Assembly: GCA_902728285.1 (NCBI GenBank) | Contig: CACVBU010001011.1 | Location: forward strand, 1,147,006-1,211,005 | Source of the DNA: Clytia hemisphaerica | Lineage: Eukaryota; Cnidaria; Hydrozoa; Leptothecata; Clytiidae | Direction: 5' to 3' | DNA: 64,000 bases | Shown here: in pieces, positions 22,840-35,420 of the stretch | Layout: each line of letters opens with the position of its first letter | Numbering within the stretch: the first letter of the stretch is position 1 | Notes under the pieces: generated by a model | Databases searched by the model: none | Told to the model about the DNA's origin: nothing | What the model saw: the letters and a program-made list of their open reading frames with translations, nothing else | Position numbers and translations under genes: made by a program

Positions 22840-24210
22840 TTAGGGCTAGACTAGTAAACTAGTCGGTTATTACTTATAACCTTATAATAAAACTGTCAAT
22901 CAAATAATGTAAACACTAATTAAATATTCAGCGCGCGTGAGAGAAAAGGAAAACAAGACGACTTTAAGTCGAAAATTTCGCCTAGAATTTAAACTACATA
23001 GGAAAAACAAGAAGTAGAGATTGAAGCCAATTTGAAATCTACTTTACATCGAGCCTTGATGAAACAATTTTACAAGAACAACGAGGCTTAAAATCGCTAA
23101 AAAAAGAGACCAATTTAAGAACAACTGTTGTTTAATTTTGAAGAACTAATAAACAAAGGTAATATCACCGTCTAACAAAAGTTATTTATTTGATCCTTAT
23201 AAAGCAAATGCTTATATAAGAAAAATGAATATGCTCATATTGTGCGCCATCTCTTGTTTATTTTGTAAAAGCTAATTACCGAAAGGTATATTGCCGTCTA
23301 TAAAGAGTTATTGATTTGATTCTTATAAAGTAAATGCTTATAAGAAAAATAAAAATGCTCATATTGTGTGCCATTGCTTGCAGACTTTGTAAGAGCTAAT
23401 TACCGAAAGGTATATCACCGTCTATCAAGAGTTATTGATTTGATTCTTATAAAGTAAATGCTTATAAGCAAAATAAAAATGCTCATATTGTGTGCCATTG
23501 CTTGTAGACTTTGTAAGAGCTAATTACCGAAAGGTATACAATGCCGGACAAAAGGTTGTAGACAAATGAAATTTCAGTGAAAAATGATGAGAAATAGAGC
23601 AAAATGACCCTTCAATGTGTCTGAAAGGGGATGGAAGTTAAGAAAAACACTTTTGAAGTCGTTGCATTGCTTTTGAATTGCTTTTGAGGAAACCACAAGC
23701 AAAAAACCAGCGTTTTGATACTGGTGTAAGCCAGTTAATCAAGCCCTTGTGGTTTGCCCTTGCGGTTAGACTGCAGTGGGTGACTTTGAAAGGCTATCGT
23801 AATACTTTCGCTAAGCGAAATTAATAACCGACTAGAAGCTACTTCCAACGCCTTTTTTTCTTCACCTAAAATCGTAAGGAGAGACATACAGATTTCTGTA
23901 TGTCTGACCCGTGCGGGATTTCATTTATTTTTCTTTCTGTTTATTGCGTTTTTAGAAATGCTCATTTATTTATATGTTCCCATGTTCAATGTTACTATGA
24001 AATATCATTTAGTCAAAAAAGTTGGATGGATTCTCAAAAACCTAAAAAAAGTTGCAAAATTAAACAACGTTTTTTGAGGGAAGTAGCTTCTAGTCGTTGA
24101 AATTCAGAAAAGAGACGCAACTTCACCCCTTCGATTATTTTTATTTGGAGCTTGATTTTTTGTATATGGGTCTGTTTTCAACGACTAGTTTACTAGTCTA
24201 GGTTAGGGCC
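22840..24210. mobile_element. 1.37 kb inverted-repeat-bounded element with internal tandem repeats
   Basis: GGTTAGGGCTAGACTAGTAA ACTAGTCG at the left is mirrored by CGACTAGTTTACTAGTCT AGGTTAGGGCC at the right. Inside are a three-copy ~123-bp tandem repeat (23157-23530) and a nested pair CGACTAGAAGCTACTTCC (23829) / GAAGTAGCTTCTAGTCG (24080). No transposase-like frame is seen. Confidence 0.6.
23157..23530. repeat. 123-bp tandem repeat, three copies
   Basis: Units start near 23159, 23283 and 23406, each with ACCGAAAGGTATAT, ATTGATTTGATTCTTATAAA, GCTCATATTGTGTGCCAT and TTGTAAGAGCTAAT. The first unit is most diverged. Confidence 0.8.
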
Positions 24211-24312
24211 CTATTTGGGGATATAAGTTAACCCCTGGTTAGGGTTTTAGCCCCCAGGTAGAGTTTGGAGTAAATACCATGTTTATAAGTGACTTTGAAC
24301 TCCTTAAAGCAG

Positions 24313-24402
24313 TTGTGACTCGATGGGTGAGTGGTTAAAGGCGCTGGCGTTCTAATCATAGGTGCTTCGTATACAGTGGGTTCGAAGCCCAACAGCGGCA
24401 AA
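24313..24402 (+). repeat. tRNA-like sequence (SINE head or tRNA pseudogene)
   Basis: GGGTGAGTGGTTAAAGGCG resembles a pol III A box with D-arm and GTGGGTTCGAAGCCC a B box, with spacing as in a long-variable-arm (Leu/Ser-type) tRNA. The acceptor ends do not pair, so no functional tRNA is called. Confidence 0.45.
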
Positions 24403-25351
24403 AGTTTGGAAATTTCGGGATAGGCATCAAACACTTTCAAAACTTAGCAATACAGTGTCAAAGAATGGAAGCTCAGAGTGGAGGATAGGAAGAAAATCTT
24501 TGGGCGTCACTTAAGGAACCCGGTACAAACGACATTCGGTTATTACCACGTCAGCTGGACCTTCACGCCGCTCCGGCTTCTTGTTTCCAGTTGGTTTAAA
24601 AATGTTGAAATTTGTTTTCTTTTTTAAAAAGTCCAAAAAATATTCAAATTGAAATATCTCAAAATGTATAAATGATATATTGTTGAAACTTTGTATGATG
24701 GTACTTCATCATTATGTCGTTCTAAAAATAGAAAAAATAATTAAAAATATCAAAAACGAGGTTATGACGTCACTTCTAAAAATATATTCGAAAATCTCTT
24801 GGCAGAAAAATCTCAGCAACCAGAAGGAGTTAGCTTTTGATACTTGACAGTTATGTTACCCTAGTGACCTTCTGTGATCTGAGTGAAAAAAAAAATTGAA
24901 AAAATAAAATCAGGGGGTAAAAACCCAAAAAACTGTTTTTTATAATTATCAAATCAACAAAGAAAAAACATTTTTCAAAAAAATCTGTTTCAATCAGATT
25001 ACACCTTTCTATGAGGGGAAGCTGTGTTGAAAATTTCAAGTCAATCGGACCATCCAATCCTGAGATTTTTCCGCCATGAGATAAAAAACCCCCGGTTTTG
25101 CTGTTTCGTGTAAACTAGCCTTAAAACTATTTATTGCTGTAAAAAGAGGAAAAAAAGCTTTCAATATGGGATTTTTGACAGATTTCAGTTGAACTTGATG
25201 CACTAATCCAATTTTCAATTTAAGAAAGAAAGTAAATTCATTTTTTTAGCTTGTGTCAGCAAATTCATGGCTTCACGTAGAACCCTGAGATTACCGCAAA
25301 CATACAAAAAAGTTGCGTAAACGTAATTGGAATTTCTGGATTTTATATTTG

Positions 25352-26395
25352 GAATTTATATATGAAGATTACCCGCTCAGAGAATAAGTTAGAGTCGTCT
25401 TGGTATACAAAAGACACAGATACTGGTTTACTAATGAATTTTCACGCTCTTGCTCCATTAAAGTATAAAAAGTCTGTTGTTATTGGAATGATTCATCGTA
25501 TTTTCAGAGCATGTAGCTCTTACAAAACATTCCATGAGGGTTTAGAGCGTGCTAAAGTAATCCATAACAGAAATCAATATCCTGAACCGCTAGTTGATTC
25601 TATCATACGAGATACTTTAAACAAATTGTTTGAAAAAGAAGAACCTCCTGTGGTGGAAGAAAATGAAGATGAAGAAGATGACCCGAAAATGTTTTTTGTT
25701 GAATACAGGGGAAAATTATCTGAGGAATTGAAATATAACCTTGGAAAGTTGAAAGCCCCTTGTCGTGTCATATTTACTTTGAAAAAGTCAAAAACAGTGC
25801 TACCATCATTGAAGTCCTCCGTGGAAAAATCCTTAAAAAGTGGTGTAGTTTATAAAATTACCTGTCCACGATGTAATTCGTGCTATGTCGGCCAAACACG
25901 GCGACATCTTATCACCCGAATTAAGGAGCACGGTAGGAAAAACGCACCCGTTACCATTCACATGACGTCATGCCAGCACTCATTAACAATGGATGACGTA
26001 GCCATTTTGAAAGGTAGTTCTCGTTCGGCAAGCCATTTAATGACACTAGAGGCACTTTTTATTAATCAATTAAAGCCTCAACTGAACACAAAAGACGAGT
26101 ATAGAAGCCGTACATTAGTAGTCAAGTTTTAATTGTAGTTTTTATTCTTTTATTGTTTGTTGTCACATGGGATTTTCCTTAGTAGCAACAATTTTATTAC
26201 ATATTATATTTTTTTTTGCAGTAGCATTTTCATTTCTCACTTTTTTCTGTAAGCTTATGGTTGTTTTTACTGTAGATATGTGAACATATACATTTTTTAT
26301 CGGAGATTTTTATAATCTTGTTTTTATTGAATTTTAGACCTGAAGATGATCAATGGATCGAAATATATTGTCAAAAAATAAAATAATTGCTCGTT
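25352..26395 (+). mobile_element. 5'-truncated Penelope-like element
   Basis: The element fragment includes the open frame above and about 260 bp of AT-rich 3' sequence. Near its end is CCTGAAGATGATCAATGGAT followed by CGAAATATATTG. That stretch has the CUGANGA and GAAA blocks of a hammerhead-ribozyme core, as reported for Penelope-like element termini, but stem III was not found by eye. The 5' boundary is approximate. Confidence 0.7.
25362..26132 (+). pseudogene. Penelope-like element, C-terminal fragment (RT thumb + GIY-YIG endonuclease)
   Basis: The 256 residues correspond to the C-terminal part of a Penelope-like polyprotein. They start just after the reverse-transcriptase palm (TRSENKLESSWYTK, TGLLMNFHALAPLKYK, HRIFRACSS), pass an acidic linker (residues 96-107) and end in a GIY-YIG endonuclease: VVYKITCPRCNSCYVGQTRR (residues 162-181), IKEHG and LEALFINQLKP. 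The CPRC and following Cys/His residues fit the zinc-finger-like CCHH motif seen in many animal Penelope endonucleases. All catalytic reverse-transcriptase motifs upstream are absent, so the copy is 5'-truncated and dead, although the remaining frame is open. Confidence 0.85.
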
Positions 26396-27389
26396 GTTGG
26401 TTAATTGAAAAATATATTGCTCATGCCACAATGTTTTTGCCATATCGGTTTTCACTAGATTTTCATACGCCTCGTTGATATTTTTCTTTCTAAAAGTCTA
26501 AAACAGACTTACCAGGTTGGTCCCTCATCCTAGTATCGTCGCCCCGACGATGCTTAACTAGCTGTTAACAAAATTTGCACGGAAGATGATGGAGGACGAG
26601 AAATTCATCTTTTTAAATAGCAGATCTCGTTGTTGTCCTTTAATCTTTTGATACTTTTGATACAATTTTCATCCAAAATCTGCCTTTGAATCACAAAGTT
26701 CCAATACACTTTCCTCGAGATATACAGGGGGGATATTTGGCAAAAAGGGGTACAGAGATGCTCCCGGGGGGGGGGGGGTACTAGGTTTGCGAGGTGACAG
26801 GTATGTCCGAGGCAAAAATCGAAAATCACCCCTTTGAGAGACAAAATTTTGATGATGTTGGGACCCTTTGAGAGACTTCCCTAAATTTAGTTTAAAAGTC
26901 TGTACTAGACGGACACGGTCCTCCGCCTACTTTGAAGTGTTAAAATTTGGTTGGCTAGTCAGACAGGCTAATAACGTTTTTTTCTGAAACATATATATTA
27001 TTTTGACACTTTTTGTCGGACAAAATCGGCTTCGGAAAAACTGGAGCAACCTTCGATTGCCTAATCGGACTTTTTAGCTGTTGGACTAGAACATGTCGGA
27101 TGCATGACTTTTGAAGACTCCTCCCCCCAGTTTGTGAAATCATCATTCTGAGCAGTTTTCCAAGAGAAAAATAAATAAAATCTGTATTTTCAATTAAATA
27201 AGACAGGCTATGAATTTTCGCATAGGAAATTGATTTTCTGTGTGTTTCTCAAGGGAATAATAATCTTCTTTTTCAAAAAGAAAAATTCAACTAATGATTG
27301 CTCAAGGAATTTCAGTTATTTTGTATTTTTTACAAGGGAAATACCTTTTCTTTCAAAATAAAATCAATAAAGTGCTGTGATTTTCCTTG

Positions 27390-27860
27390 GAGAATACGAC
27401 ACAAATAATTTACTTTCGAAATTAGCTATTAGCAATTGATTTTCCTTGGAAAGTATGTAACGATTAATTTTCCTTGAAAAATACGTGAAAATTGATTTTC
27501 CTGGGAAAGAACGGAACAAAGGATTTTACTTGGAAAATACGCAACAACTAATTTTCCTCAGAAAATACCGACCAGTGATTTTCCTTGGAAAATACGGTCT
27601 AGTGATCTTCCTTGGAAAATACGCAATAACTATATTTCCTTGGAAAATACGCGATAACTAATTTTCCTCAGAAAATACGGACCAGTGATTTTCCTTGGAA
27701 AATACGGTCTAGTGATTTTCCTTGGAAAATACGCAATAACTATATTTCCTTGGAAAATACGCAATAACTATATTTCCTTGGAAAATACGCAATAACTAAT
27801 TTTCCTTGGAAAATACGCGATAACTAATTTTCCTTGGAAAATACGGGACAACTAGTTTTT
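27390..27860. repeat. Minisatellite, ~27-bp unit CCTTGGAAAATACG
   Basis: About sixteen imperfect units of the form TTTTCCTTGGAAAATACGCA ATAACTAA. The core CCTTGGAAAATACG is itself partly palindromic (TTCCTTGGAAA). Confidence 0.85.
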
Positions 27861-30369
27861 CTTGAATTAATTATTTTAATCTTCTTATCTTCTAATCTTT
27901 CTTATCATTTCGGACTGACCTTCCAGCACAGCTGGTTTATTAAATAACTTAAAAAGAGAGAGAAAAGAGAAGAAACGTTTCACGTACCTGTCACACATTT
28001 TTGGCGCTGAAGTTTGATCCCAATGGGAAGGAAATTAGAAAGTTTATCAAGTAAAAATGCTTCTTGGAGTTTTGAGAAGCTCTTTATATAAAATGGAAGC
28101 ATTAAACCATCACTTACACTTACTACGAGAAAATAAGCCATGAAACAGTCATTCCCTTTACCAAAAAAACACATTTGAAATTTGACAGGATTCAAGATGG
28201 CGGGTTTGTTTTGGTCGTCATAAATCCGGAACTGTTAACAGTACCAGTGTAAAATTTTCCGGCAATGTTCTTTGTGGCTCCAAGTAGCGACAGTAAAAGT
28301 TGGAGTCGCTCCAGAAGAGTGAAAATTCCGGTTTTCGTGACGGGCGGCGGGGTGGGCTTTTAGGGGCGGACGGCAAGATCTGCTCAGGTAAGTGTCTAAA
28401 GACCTAAAGTTTTCTACTTTCCTCTTTTTTAAATGAAATAAAACTTCAGGATATTGTTAAGCAAGGTTCAAACTTTAATTTGAACCAAAAATTAAAAAAT
28501 CGACCCCGAAAAAGATGATCCTATTTCAGAAGTGTTAACGACACCTTAAATATTTAAAATTATTTTTTGTATTTAAAATATTTTAAATGATTTTTTTATT
28601 TTCTTCAGATGTATTTTTCTTTTAGGGGGAGTTTTTAGAACGCATTTTTTTTGTAAATAGACTAAAATATTTTCACATCTTTCGCTTATGTATTTTCGGT
28701 AAGAATAAATCATTTTCAAACCTTTTTAGATTATAAAACGTTGAGTCAGCATTTTTTAACCCCACTAGAGTTTTTTTGTAAATTGTACCTAAAAACCTGT
28801 CCCCCGGTTTTGTGCTTGTTGAAAGAATAATCAAGAGATATCATCAGAAAGAAAAACTGGAAATAAGATGAAAAGTGAAGAAAATAAAGTTTTTAAAGGA
28901 AACGAGCTGTAATAACAATTTTGATAAAATTAATTCGTTGATCTTAGAACATTATCATCATCATTTATTTCAGTATGATAACATTCCACTCCTGAGTATC
29001 TTTTCAACAAGCTCCAAACGGTTTTCTTATTTTATCAAAATGTTTTTTGTATCCGCTTCAGTCGAAAAAATCAGGTGAGGATGGTTTTGGAGCACAATTT
29101 TTTACATTGAATTTTGAGTGTGGATGAAATCAAAGTCAATTCCCCAGTGAGGATAAAGTGGAGTGAGTTTTTCAGTGGAGTTGGGGTCCCAGCGGATCTG
29201 TGACACAAGGGTGTAAGGAGGGAGGCTCATACAGGGCTTTATCTATTGAGTATTTATAAAATGAAATCATTTCTTACTTAAGCTCGTAAATCTTTCCCCT
29301 TGCCTTTATCTTTTTAAGGTTGCCCACAAAAATTACAAATATCAAATTTTATTCCAATAACTAAAGATAGTAGTCCAAATAATCTTATCTCATAACACTG
29401 AACAGACATAATATCAAGATAAAAGCTTTTTTTGAAACATTTTTTATGTTTTATCAACTTAAAAATTTGAGATTTAAATTTTTGTTTGTTTCACATTCTT
29501 CATTATATTTTTCAACTCCGAATAGTTTCTTTGCTACTACCAGGCCATCTCTATAATCGCGCCAACCAGTGAACCCTGGGCTACCATTTTTCTGACTCCT
29601 AAGTTTGTAACAGCAACAGCTGTCATTAATAATTCGATAATTTTCAGCCCTCTAGGTCTAGCTAGTGCTAATTATAGAAAATAATCTCTCTAAGATGTCT
29701 CATTGAATCTTCTCGACATTTGTTTGTCGTACGTAATTTGAATAGTTAAACCTTCATCCAAGATTCGTTGAAAAGATATTCAGGAGCGGATCATTGATAT
29801 GGTTATTTTTTTTTTCGTGTAGAATATGCGTTGAATAGAGTCACTATATCGTTGTATGGTAAGGCCTGTTTGGCTCAGACTAGTTTTTCAGATGTCTTTC
29901 ACTAACTTTCAAAGCTTTCGCTGATCAATTACTGGGTCCATCTTAATGCCAAAGCTTGAGCAAAACAGTTCGATTTAAAAGTTTAACAAATGTTTTAACT
30001 ATAATTAAGGTGAAAGTTACAACTTATTTGGGTCACTCGTTTTTAAGAAATTTAAAGATTTCAAATAATGACGATATCGGAAAAGAATTTTATGAAATCT
30101 TTCGTTCAGACAATGAAAATAGAAATATCATTCTTCTCAAAGAGATAGATATTATTTAATATCTTTTTTTAATCTGAGAGAATCCAGACATACGTTTCAA
30201 ATCGCAGATTAAAAATTGAGTCAGAAAAAAATAGCCGAGCCTCTAATTGTCTTTATTATAAAGCTCTGACTGACTGGCTATTAAATAACTGATGATATGC
30301 ATTTTTGAACTTCTGTGAACGTTCGGATTTGTATCGAGGAAGATATTTTGTCAGAGAGAATTGACCATT

Positions 30370-30540
30370 GAGCTTAAAGCCCTTAGGGCTAGAGTAGAAT
30401 CTCTAACCTTTCTCAGGCAAGAAAAAGTGAAGCCACTTATTTCCCATCTAGAATGCACCGCAATCATGACGACGGATTGTATCTAGCGGTTCCTTTGTTT
30501 TTGAGGACTGCATTTTTTTAATCTATCAAAAGATTTTATT
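30370..30540. repeat. Dispersed ~190-bp repeat, reverse copy
   Basis: GGGCTAGAGTAGAATCTCTA, CCTTTCTCAGGCAAGAAAAA and CCACTTATTTCCCATC are the complement of the 3455 copy. Confidence 0.7.
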
Positions 30541-31137
30541 TTTAATCCAGCGTTTGCGTAAAAATACACACGGGGGTTCTGGATGTGAAATAAGTGGCTT
30601 CATTTCCCATCCAGGAGTGTCGAGTCTATCCCTTCGCGCCTGGAAGTTGATGGAATAAGCCTTTTCTGCAACGCTCGTTTTAAATGATCATTACCAAGGT
30701 CATTAAACCCATTTCGATTGTTACTTTTGTAAATAGTAAACTCCTTTGGAAATCAATTACCATAGAAAAAGCGCAGTTTCCTAGACTATCGTTGTTTTGT
30801 ATAATATCTCAATTCCATACTAAGATTCTCTTGACTTTTCTAGAATCTTTCCGCTACTTTTGCCAAGATAACCTGCATGAGATTGGAAAGGATACTTTCT
30901 TAAAGGGACGGAAAATCTTGTGTTTTAATTACAAAACTGCCTAACTTTCAGAAGCTCATTTTTCAACTGGTACTGGTCTTTTTTCCGGTAGAAAAGTGGC
31001 AAAAGAATCTTCGTGCAGAAATGGGAATCTTATGCAAAACGACGGTGGCTTTCTATAACTTCAGTTAGTGAGGACAGTGCTAAACTCGAATTTCCAAAGG
31101 CAGAACCGTCCATTATGTGTCGAACCCGTCCTGAGGG

Positions 31138-31361
31138 CTACATACACTACACAATATATTGATGAACAATATCTGGACCGTAATGTACTAAGTAAATAGC
31201 AGATATTTTATTATAAAAAGGAATTTACTTTTTATAAACAATCCCCCTTTATTGTTGGAATATTGCAAATAGAGCTGGCAATATATTGCGGACACCTTTT
31301 CAATATAGCTCAATATATTATCAATATATTGGCTGACAATATATTGTGTAGTGTATGTAGA
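31138..31361. mobile_element. CTACATACACTACACAATAT TIR element
   Basis: CTACATACACTACACAATAT on the left and ATATTGTGTAGTGTATGTAG on the right (20-bp perfect inverted repeats), with CAATATATT words repeated inside; about 224 bp. Confidence 0.85.
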
Positions 31362-31795
31362 GTCCTTATAAAAATACAGAAACTGTCTAGGTATGCTTTG
31401 CTCTTGACGTAATCAATGAAAAGGTCTATTGACGGCAGTATTTTGACAACAGATTTTTTTTTTAATTGCGGTTAAGGAGGAATTTGGTATATTTAAAAAA
31501 AAAGGAGTTTGGTTTGTTATGATGCCATCGATTGCGTAATACTTTGTGGTATTTTGCAGAACGTTGTTTAAGAATCTGTGGAATTTCAAGTGTTTGTTGT
31601 GTTTGTGCAGCGAAAAGTGCCTAATTTCAGCATTGAACCATCATTGGACTTGCCTTCGACTTCAATACCTTCAACTATACGAAATCGGAAAAGTGAATAA
31701 TTAAACTTTGCAAGAAATTTGTTAGGACTCACTCAAAACAGAGAGAATGCTCCAAAAATCTTCCCTAGTGAGAAACTTAATGAATATTACACTCG

Positions 31796-32092
31796 CTTCT
31801 TACAGACCTGGTGGAACCCTCCTACTGGAAAAACTGTGCAAAATTATCATCCCAGTGTAAAATTAAAATCTAATTTTTGTCCACACTGACAGTAATCAAA
31901 TACACCAATCCTCGTTGAAAAATATTGTGCTATTTCTTCAATCCACACTATAAATTTTCTCTGAACGATGGAATTCAAACCCCCCGCCATTAAAAACATG
32001 CGCAAATATCAATTCCCATCGATTTTCAGTGCGTTATTTTTACCCCCGCACTGGCTGAAAAAATCCTACCAGGGTCTGTGAGAAGGGGGTAT
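31796..32092. mobile_element. CACCCC/CTCACAG TIR element, relative
   Basis: The right end GGGTCTGTGAGAAGGGGGTA and adjacent CTGAAAAAATCCTACC match the inverted left end of the 42451 element; the left end TACAGACCTGGTGGAACC is degraded. Confidence 0.65.
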
Positions 32093-32111
32093 AAGTCTGA
32101 TGTTTAACAAT

Positions 32112-32543
32112 TACCTTATCGGGGAAAAAAATGTCGGAGTTTTTTTCGTCGGGGAAAAATTTCGTCACCTAGAGGCATTTTTGTCACTTTTCCCCGACCA
32201 AAATTTCAAATTCGTCACTTCTCCCCGATAAAAATTTCAAATTCGTCACTTTCACCCGACTAAACTGTCCAAAAGAAATGATTTCCTTCACTAGCTCGAA
32301 AATAGATCTTGTAATTCGACGTTTAAAGCACTGATTTTGGTAAATAAAGGTGTAAAAAAATTAGATTTGAATTTTGGTTGCGGTATAAAATTTCGGGTAA
32401 ATGTTTTGGTCGGGGATAAAAAAATCGGATACAAGTTTTGGTCGAGTGATAAAATATCGGGGAAATATTTCGTTGGGGAAAAATTTCGTCACCTCCTCAA
32501 AATTTTCGTCACTTTCCCCCGACATTTTTTTTCCGATAAGGTA
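32112..32543. mobile_element. TACCTTATCGGGGAAAA TIR element
   Basis: TACCTTATCGGGGAAAAAAA on the left and TTTTTTTCCGATAAGGTA on the right. The interior is many short (T)CGTCACTTTCCCCGAC units and their complements. Confidence 0.8.
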
Positions 32544-33763
32544 TATAACGTTGCCAGCTATGGTGGAAAAACGGAAGAATTCTGGGGATACAATAAATTT
32601 TCATTGCGTTCAGAGAGTATGGTCAAAATTTAAAATCATTTCTAAACCCGCCTGCTGTTTAGCCGGAGTCAATGTGTCAATTTTTTAAACTAAATGAAGA
32701 TTATGGACGATTTAGTTAGAAACAACGATTTAATTTGTTTAATTTTTGGAGAGCTAAGCTTTAAATTTCGATCCGCAAATTGAGCGCTTAAAACACATCA
32801 ATTATCTACTTAGACAGTTCCCTGATTGTTAAACACTTTGCTTTTCATAAGAAAGAATTTGTTTCAACTTGAAAATAGTGCCAAAGAGGTATATCAAATG
32901 TTTTGCCATTTCTAAATATTTTTTGATGGCGAACTGATTTCATTAGCTCATGTCAGAATTTGTTGAAATGAAATTTTGATGGTGCATACTTATTGAAAAT
33001 TTCAGTTTTTAAATCTTGTTTTAAACAAATAAACATTTTGAAAAATTTCCTAAAAAAGATTTCAAATAAAATTATTTTTGAGATAATCAGGTAATGTGTT
33101 TTCATATTTGCTGATGTTTGCAGAACCAGATCATTCATTTACACACACACACACGGCACAAAGTAAAACAATATAAAAGATAAAAAAATTGATTTGAATT
33201 TTATTTCTCCTGAAAGATTTCTCCTGAAATTTCTTTTGATTTTTTGTGGCTGGGCAAAAGAATTTAGGCGTAATGCGCAAATTTTGGCAGTTTTCATGCT
33301 ATTTTGCTTGATTTTGACGATTTTTCTTTGATCATGATGAAAGAGAGAGAGCGAGAGAGAGAAATTCGATACGATAGTTTGATTAGAATGTACCCTCTGC
33401 CGGAGGGCAGCTTTATCTTCGAGTCGTTACGCAAATTGGCCGACGGGTGCGTGCAGCGGTTAGGAGCATATTCTTCAAGATAGCAGAAATACACTGTATA
33501 AAAAATTTCTAATTTTTGCTCGAAAATTTTGAATTTTTAGCGCTGAGAAAGTTGAAAATTTAAGAAAATATTTACTGTACAGATTTTTTGCTGCACTGCA
33601 AAGGTGCGATTCTAAAAAGCCAATTATTTCGCCGCACATACCGTCAGTTGGTAACCCCCCCCCCCGGGTCTAAAGCAATCAAAATTTTCAATTAAAACTC
33701 TTGTTTCTTATGTAGTGAAAAGTGAAGAAAACAAGGACAATAAACAAGGATAAAGGAAAGATA

Positions 33764-34304
33764 ATGGATTTGTTTGAAGACTTGGATGAAGATCGATGGG
33801 AAAATAAAGGCCATCCACCTCTCGATCCTTCCAGCATTGGTAAGATATTCTATTCAAAATCATGATCATTAGAAAGTGAAATTGTGTATTTAAGAGCAAA
33901 TGACCCCTTGTTAGACATTAGTAAGCTTTTTAATCTCTTTTAAAGCGTTATTTGGTTATTGAAAAGGTTGAGGAGCTCAATTTTTGTGGACACACTGTGT
34001 ATGCAACATAAGCTTGAAAATATTTTGGGATAGTATCTCTCTCTCCTCTCTTACTGACCCTTTATAATATCTCTTTTCAGAGGGCTACACATCATATATC
34101 GTATTTCAACGGCAAATTGTAGAAGACGCGAAAACTATGATATTATATTTGAAGACAGAACAAGGAAGACCGTTGCAAGTCAAACTTTCCAATTTCAAAC
34201 CGGACAGAAATCCAATGAAAGGTGTCCGAAATTGTTGTTTGAAAATATGTGAAAATGAAATTGTTGGTATCATGATGGACAGAGATTGGGTAGAAGCAAA
34301 ATGA
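33764..34304 (+). CDS. Small two-exon gene, 99-residue protein of unknown function
   Basis: Exons 33764-33839 and 34081-34304 (phase 1; donor ATTG|GTAAGA, acceptor ATCTCTTTTCAG) encode 99 residues ending in TGA. An in-frame TGA 48 nt upstream of ATG 33764, inside an apparent exon with acceptor CTTATGTAG, supports this start and suggests a 5' untranslated exon. The protein opens acidic (MDLFEDLDEDRWENKG) and is then a compact, strand-rich domain (YIVFQRQIVEDAK, MILYLKTEQGRPLQVKLSNF, CCLKICENEIVGIMMDRDW). No signal peptide or membrane segment is seen, so a cytosolic or nuclear protein is likely. The family was not recognised. Confidence 0.65.
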
Positions 34305-34461
34305 GCGACTGGATAGTAGTTGAATGAATACAAATTACTTAACGAGTGATTATACGACTGAATTGATATTCAACTTTCTTTGTATATATGTTTTATTTAT
34401 ATTTTATTCTGTAAAAGAAAATGAAGAATTTCTATATTTGAGCGGTGGCACGACTCACCAT

Positions 34462-34724
34462 TAGACACCCCTGTCTCACAGCCCCGGTGGAACTTTTTTT
34501 CTCAGTGGGAATAAAACTTCCTATTGAAATTCCTTTTCTCCAAGGTTACAAAATTCAGTGCAAACTCAGTGCAATTTTTAAACATTGAATTTCGAATGCG
34601 GTTGAAATTAAAGTTAATTTCCAAGTGCGGCTGACATTCTAAGGTATTTTCCCACCGGAGATGAAATCTTTGTCAATCTTTTCAGTGGGGCTGGGCTCCC
34701 AGTGGGTCTGTGGCACAGGGGTAT
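34462..34724. mobile_element. CACCCC/CTCACAG TIR element, relative
   Basis: GACACCCCTGTCTCACAGCC at the left and GGGTCTGTGGCACAGGGGTA at the right; a diverged member of the 42451 family. Confidence 0.7.
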
Positions 34725-34737
34725 AATTAGAAACAAC

Positions 34738-34890
34738 AGTCAGACCCGTTGGAATAACCGTTAAAGTGGGGAGGCTGAAGGCTCAAAATGAGATAAATTT
34801 CGCTAAAATTTTGAGAAAAAATCTCATCTGCTCAAAAGTGGGGAGGCTGAAGTCTCCCCAGTCTCCCCGCTTCCACCGGGACTGACAGTC
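34738..34890. mobile_element. AGGCCC/GTGGGGAG MITE
   Basis: CAGACCCGTTGGAATAACCG ... CCCCGCTTCCACCGGGACTG, with GGAGGCTGAAGGCTCAAAAT inside. Confidence 0.7.
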
Positions 34891-35040
34891 GCTGTGTCAT
34901 ATGGTTTATTTTCTAAGTGGGATGCAGCACTTTCAACTGAAATCTTTGGGCTTTTTTATTTTCCAGAAGATATCCAACAATACAAGAAAGTCCAACACTT
35001 CCATTATCTTATCCCCAGTCCCTTATTGTTGATAATGCCC

Positions 35041-35100
35041 CAGAGCTGAAGTGGCACATAACGTTGTTTCAACGTTCATCTAATGTTATATTGGTTATGC
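35041..35100. repeat. Palindromic CCCAGCTGG element, half copy
   Basis: Only the left half is present (GGCACATAACGTTGTTTCAA then CGTTCATCTAATG); the right arm is missing. Confidence 0.6.
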
Positions 35101-35420
35101 ATGGGTCCCGTCATACCCCCCACTTTTTTGCAGACCATGCTATATTGAAACTTATGTACATTAGAACAACTTTTAACAGACCAAATCAAGCCATAAAAAC
35201 TATTATTCTTCCCAACTAGATAATCGTTTTAATGTGTTTTGAGGGTGTAAAAAGTGAAAAATTTTCTTCGTTGCCCACCCATGGTGCACGACATTTTTAT
35301 CTGAAATGTTGCCCCTCTCTCACTTAAAATGGCTCGCCGGGGTCCATGTTATGTGGACGGTGTAAACGTGAAAAAAATGCTTCAAACCATGGTGCGGATT
35401 TTTGGTTTCACTTTTTGCCA

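Larger units (their letters stand above)
26396..33700. other. Long gene-poor region
   Basis: Holds the 27.4 kb minisatellite, the dispersed repeat at 30370, and the TIR elements at 31138, 31796 and 32112. G-tracts occur at 26766-26778 and a C-tract at 33655-33665; a GA-rich tract lies at 33345-33362. Frames such as 29956-30159 and 30684-30944 have no supporting splice sites or domains and are not called. Confidence 0.5.

Noticed and set aside
24313..24402. Possible functional tRNA with long variable arm
   Set aside because: Acceptor ends fail to pair, so it is kept only as a tRNA-like repeat.
27390..27860. CRISPR-like array
   Set aside because: Units are contiguous ~27-bp imperfect repeats without unique spacers, in a eukaryotic context.
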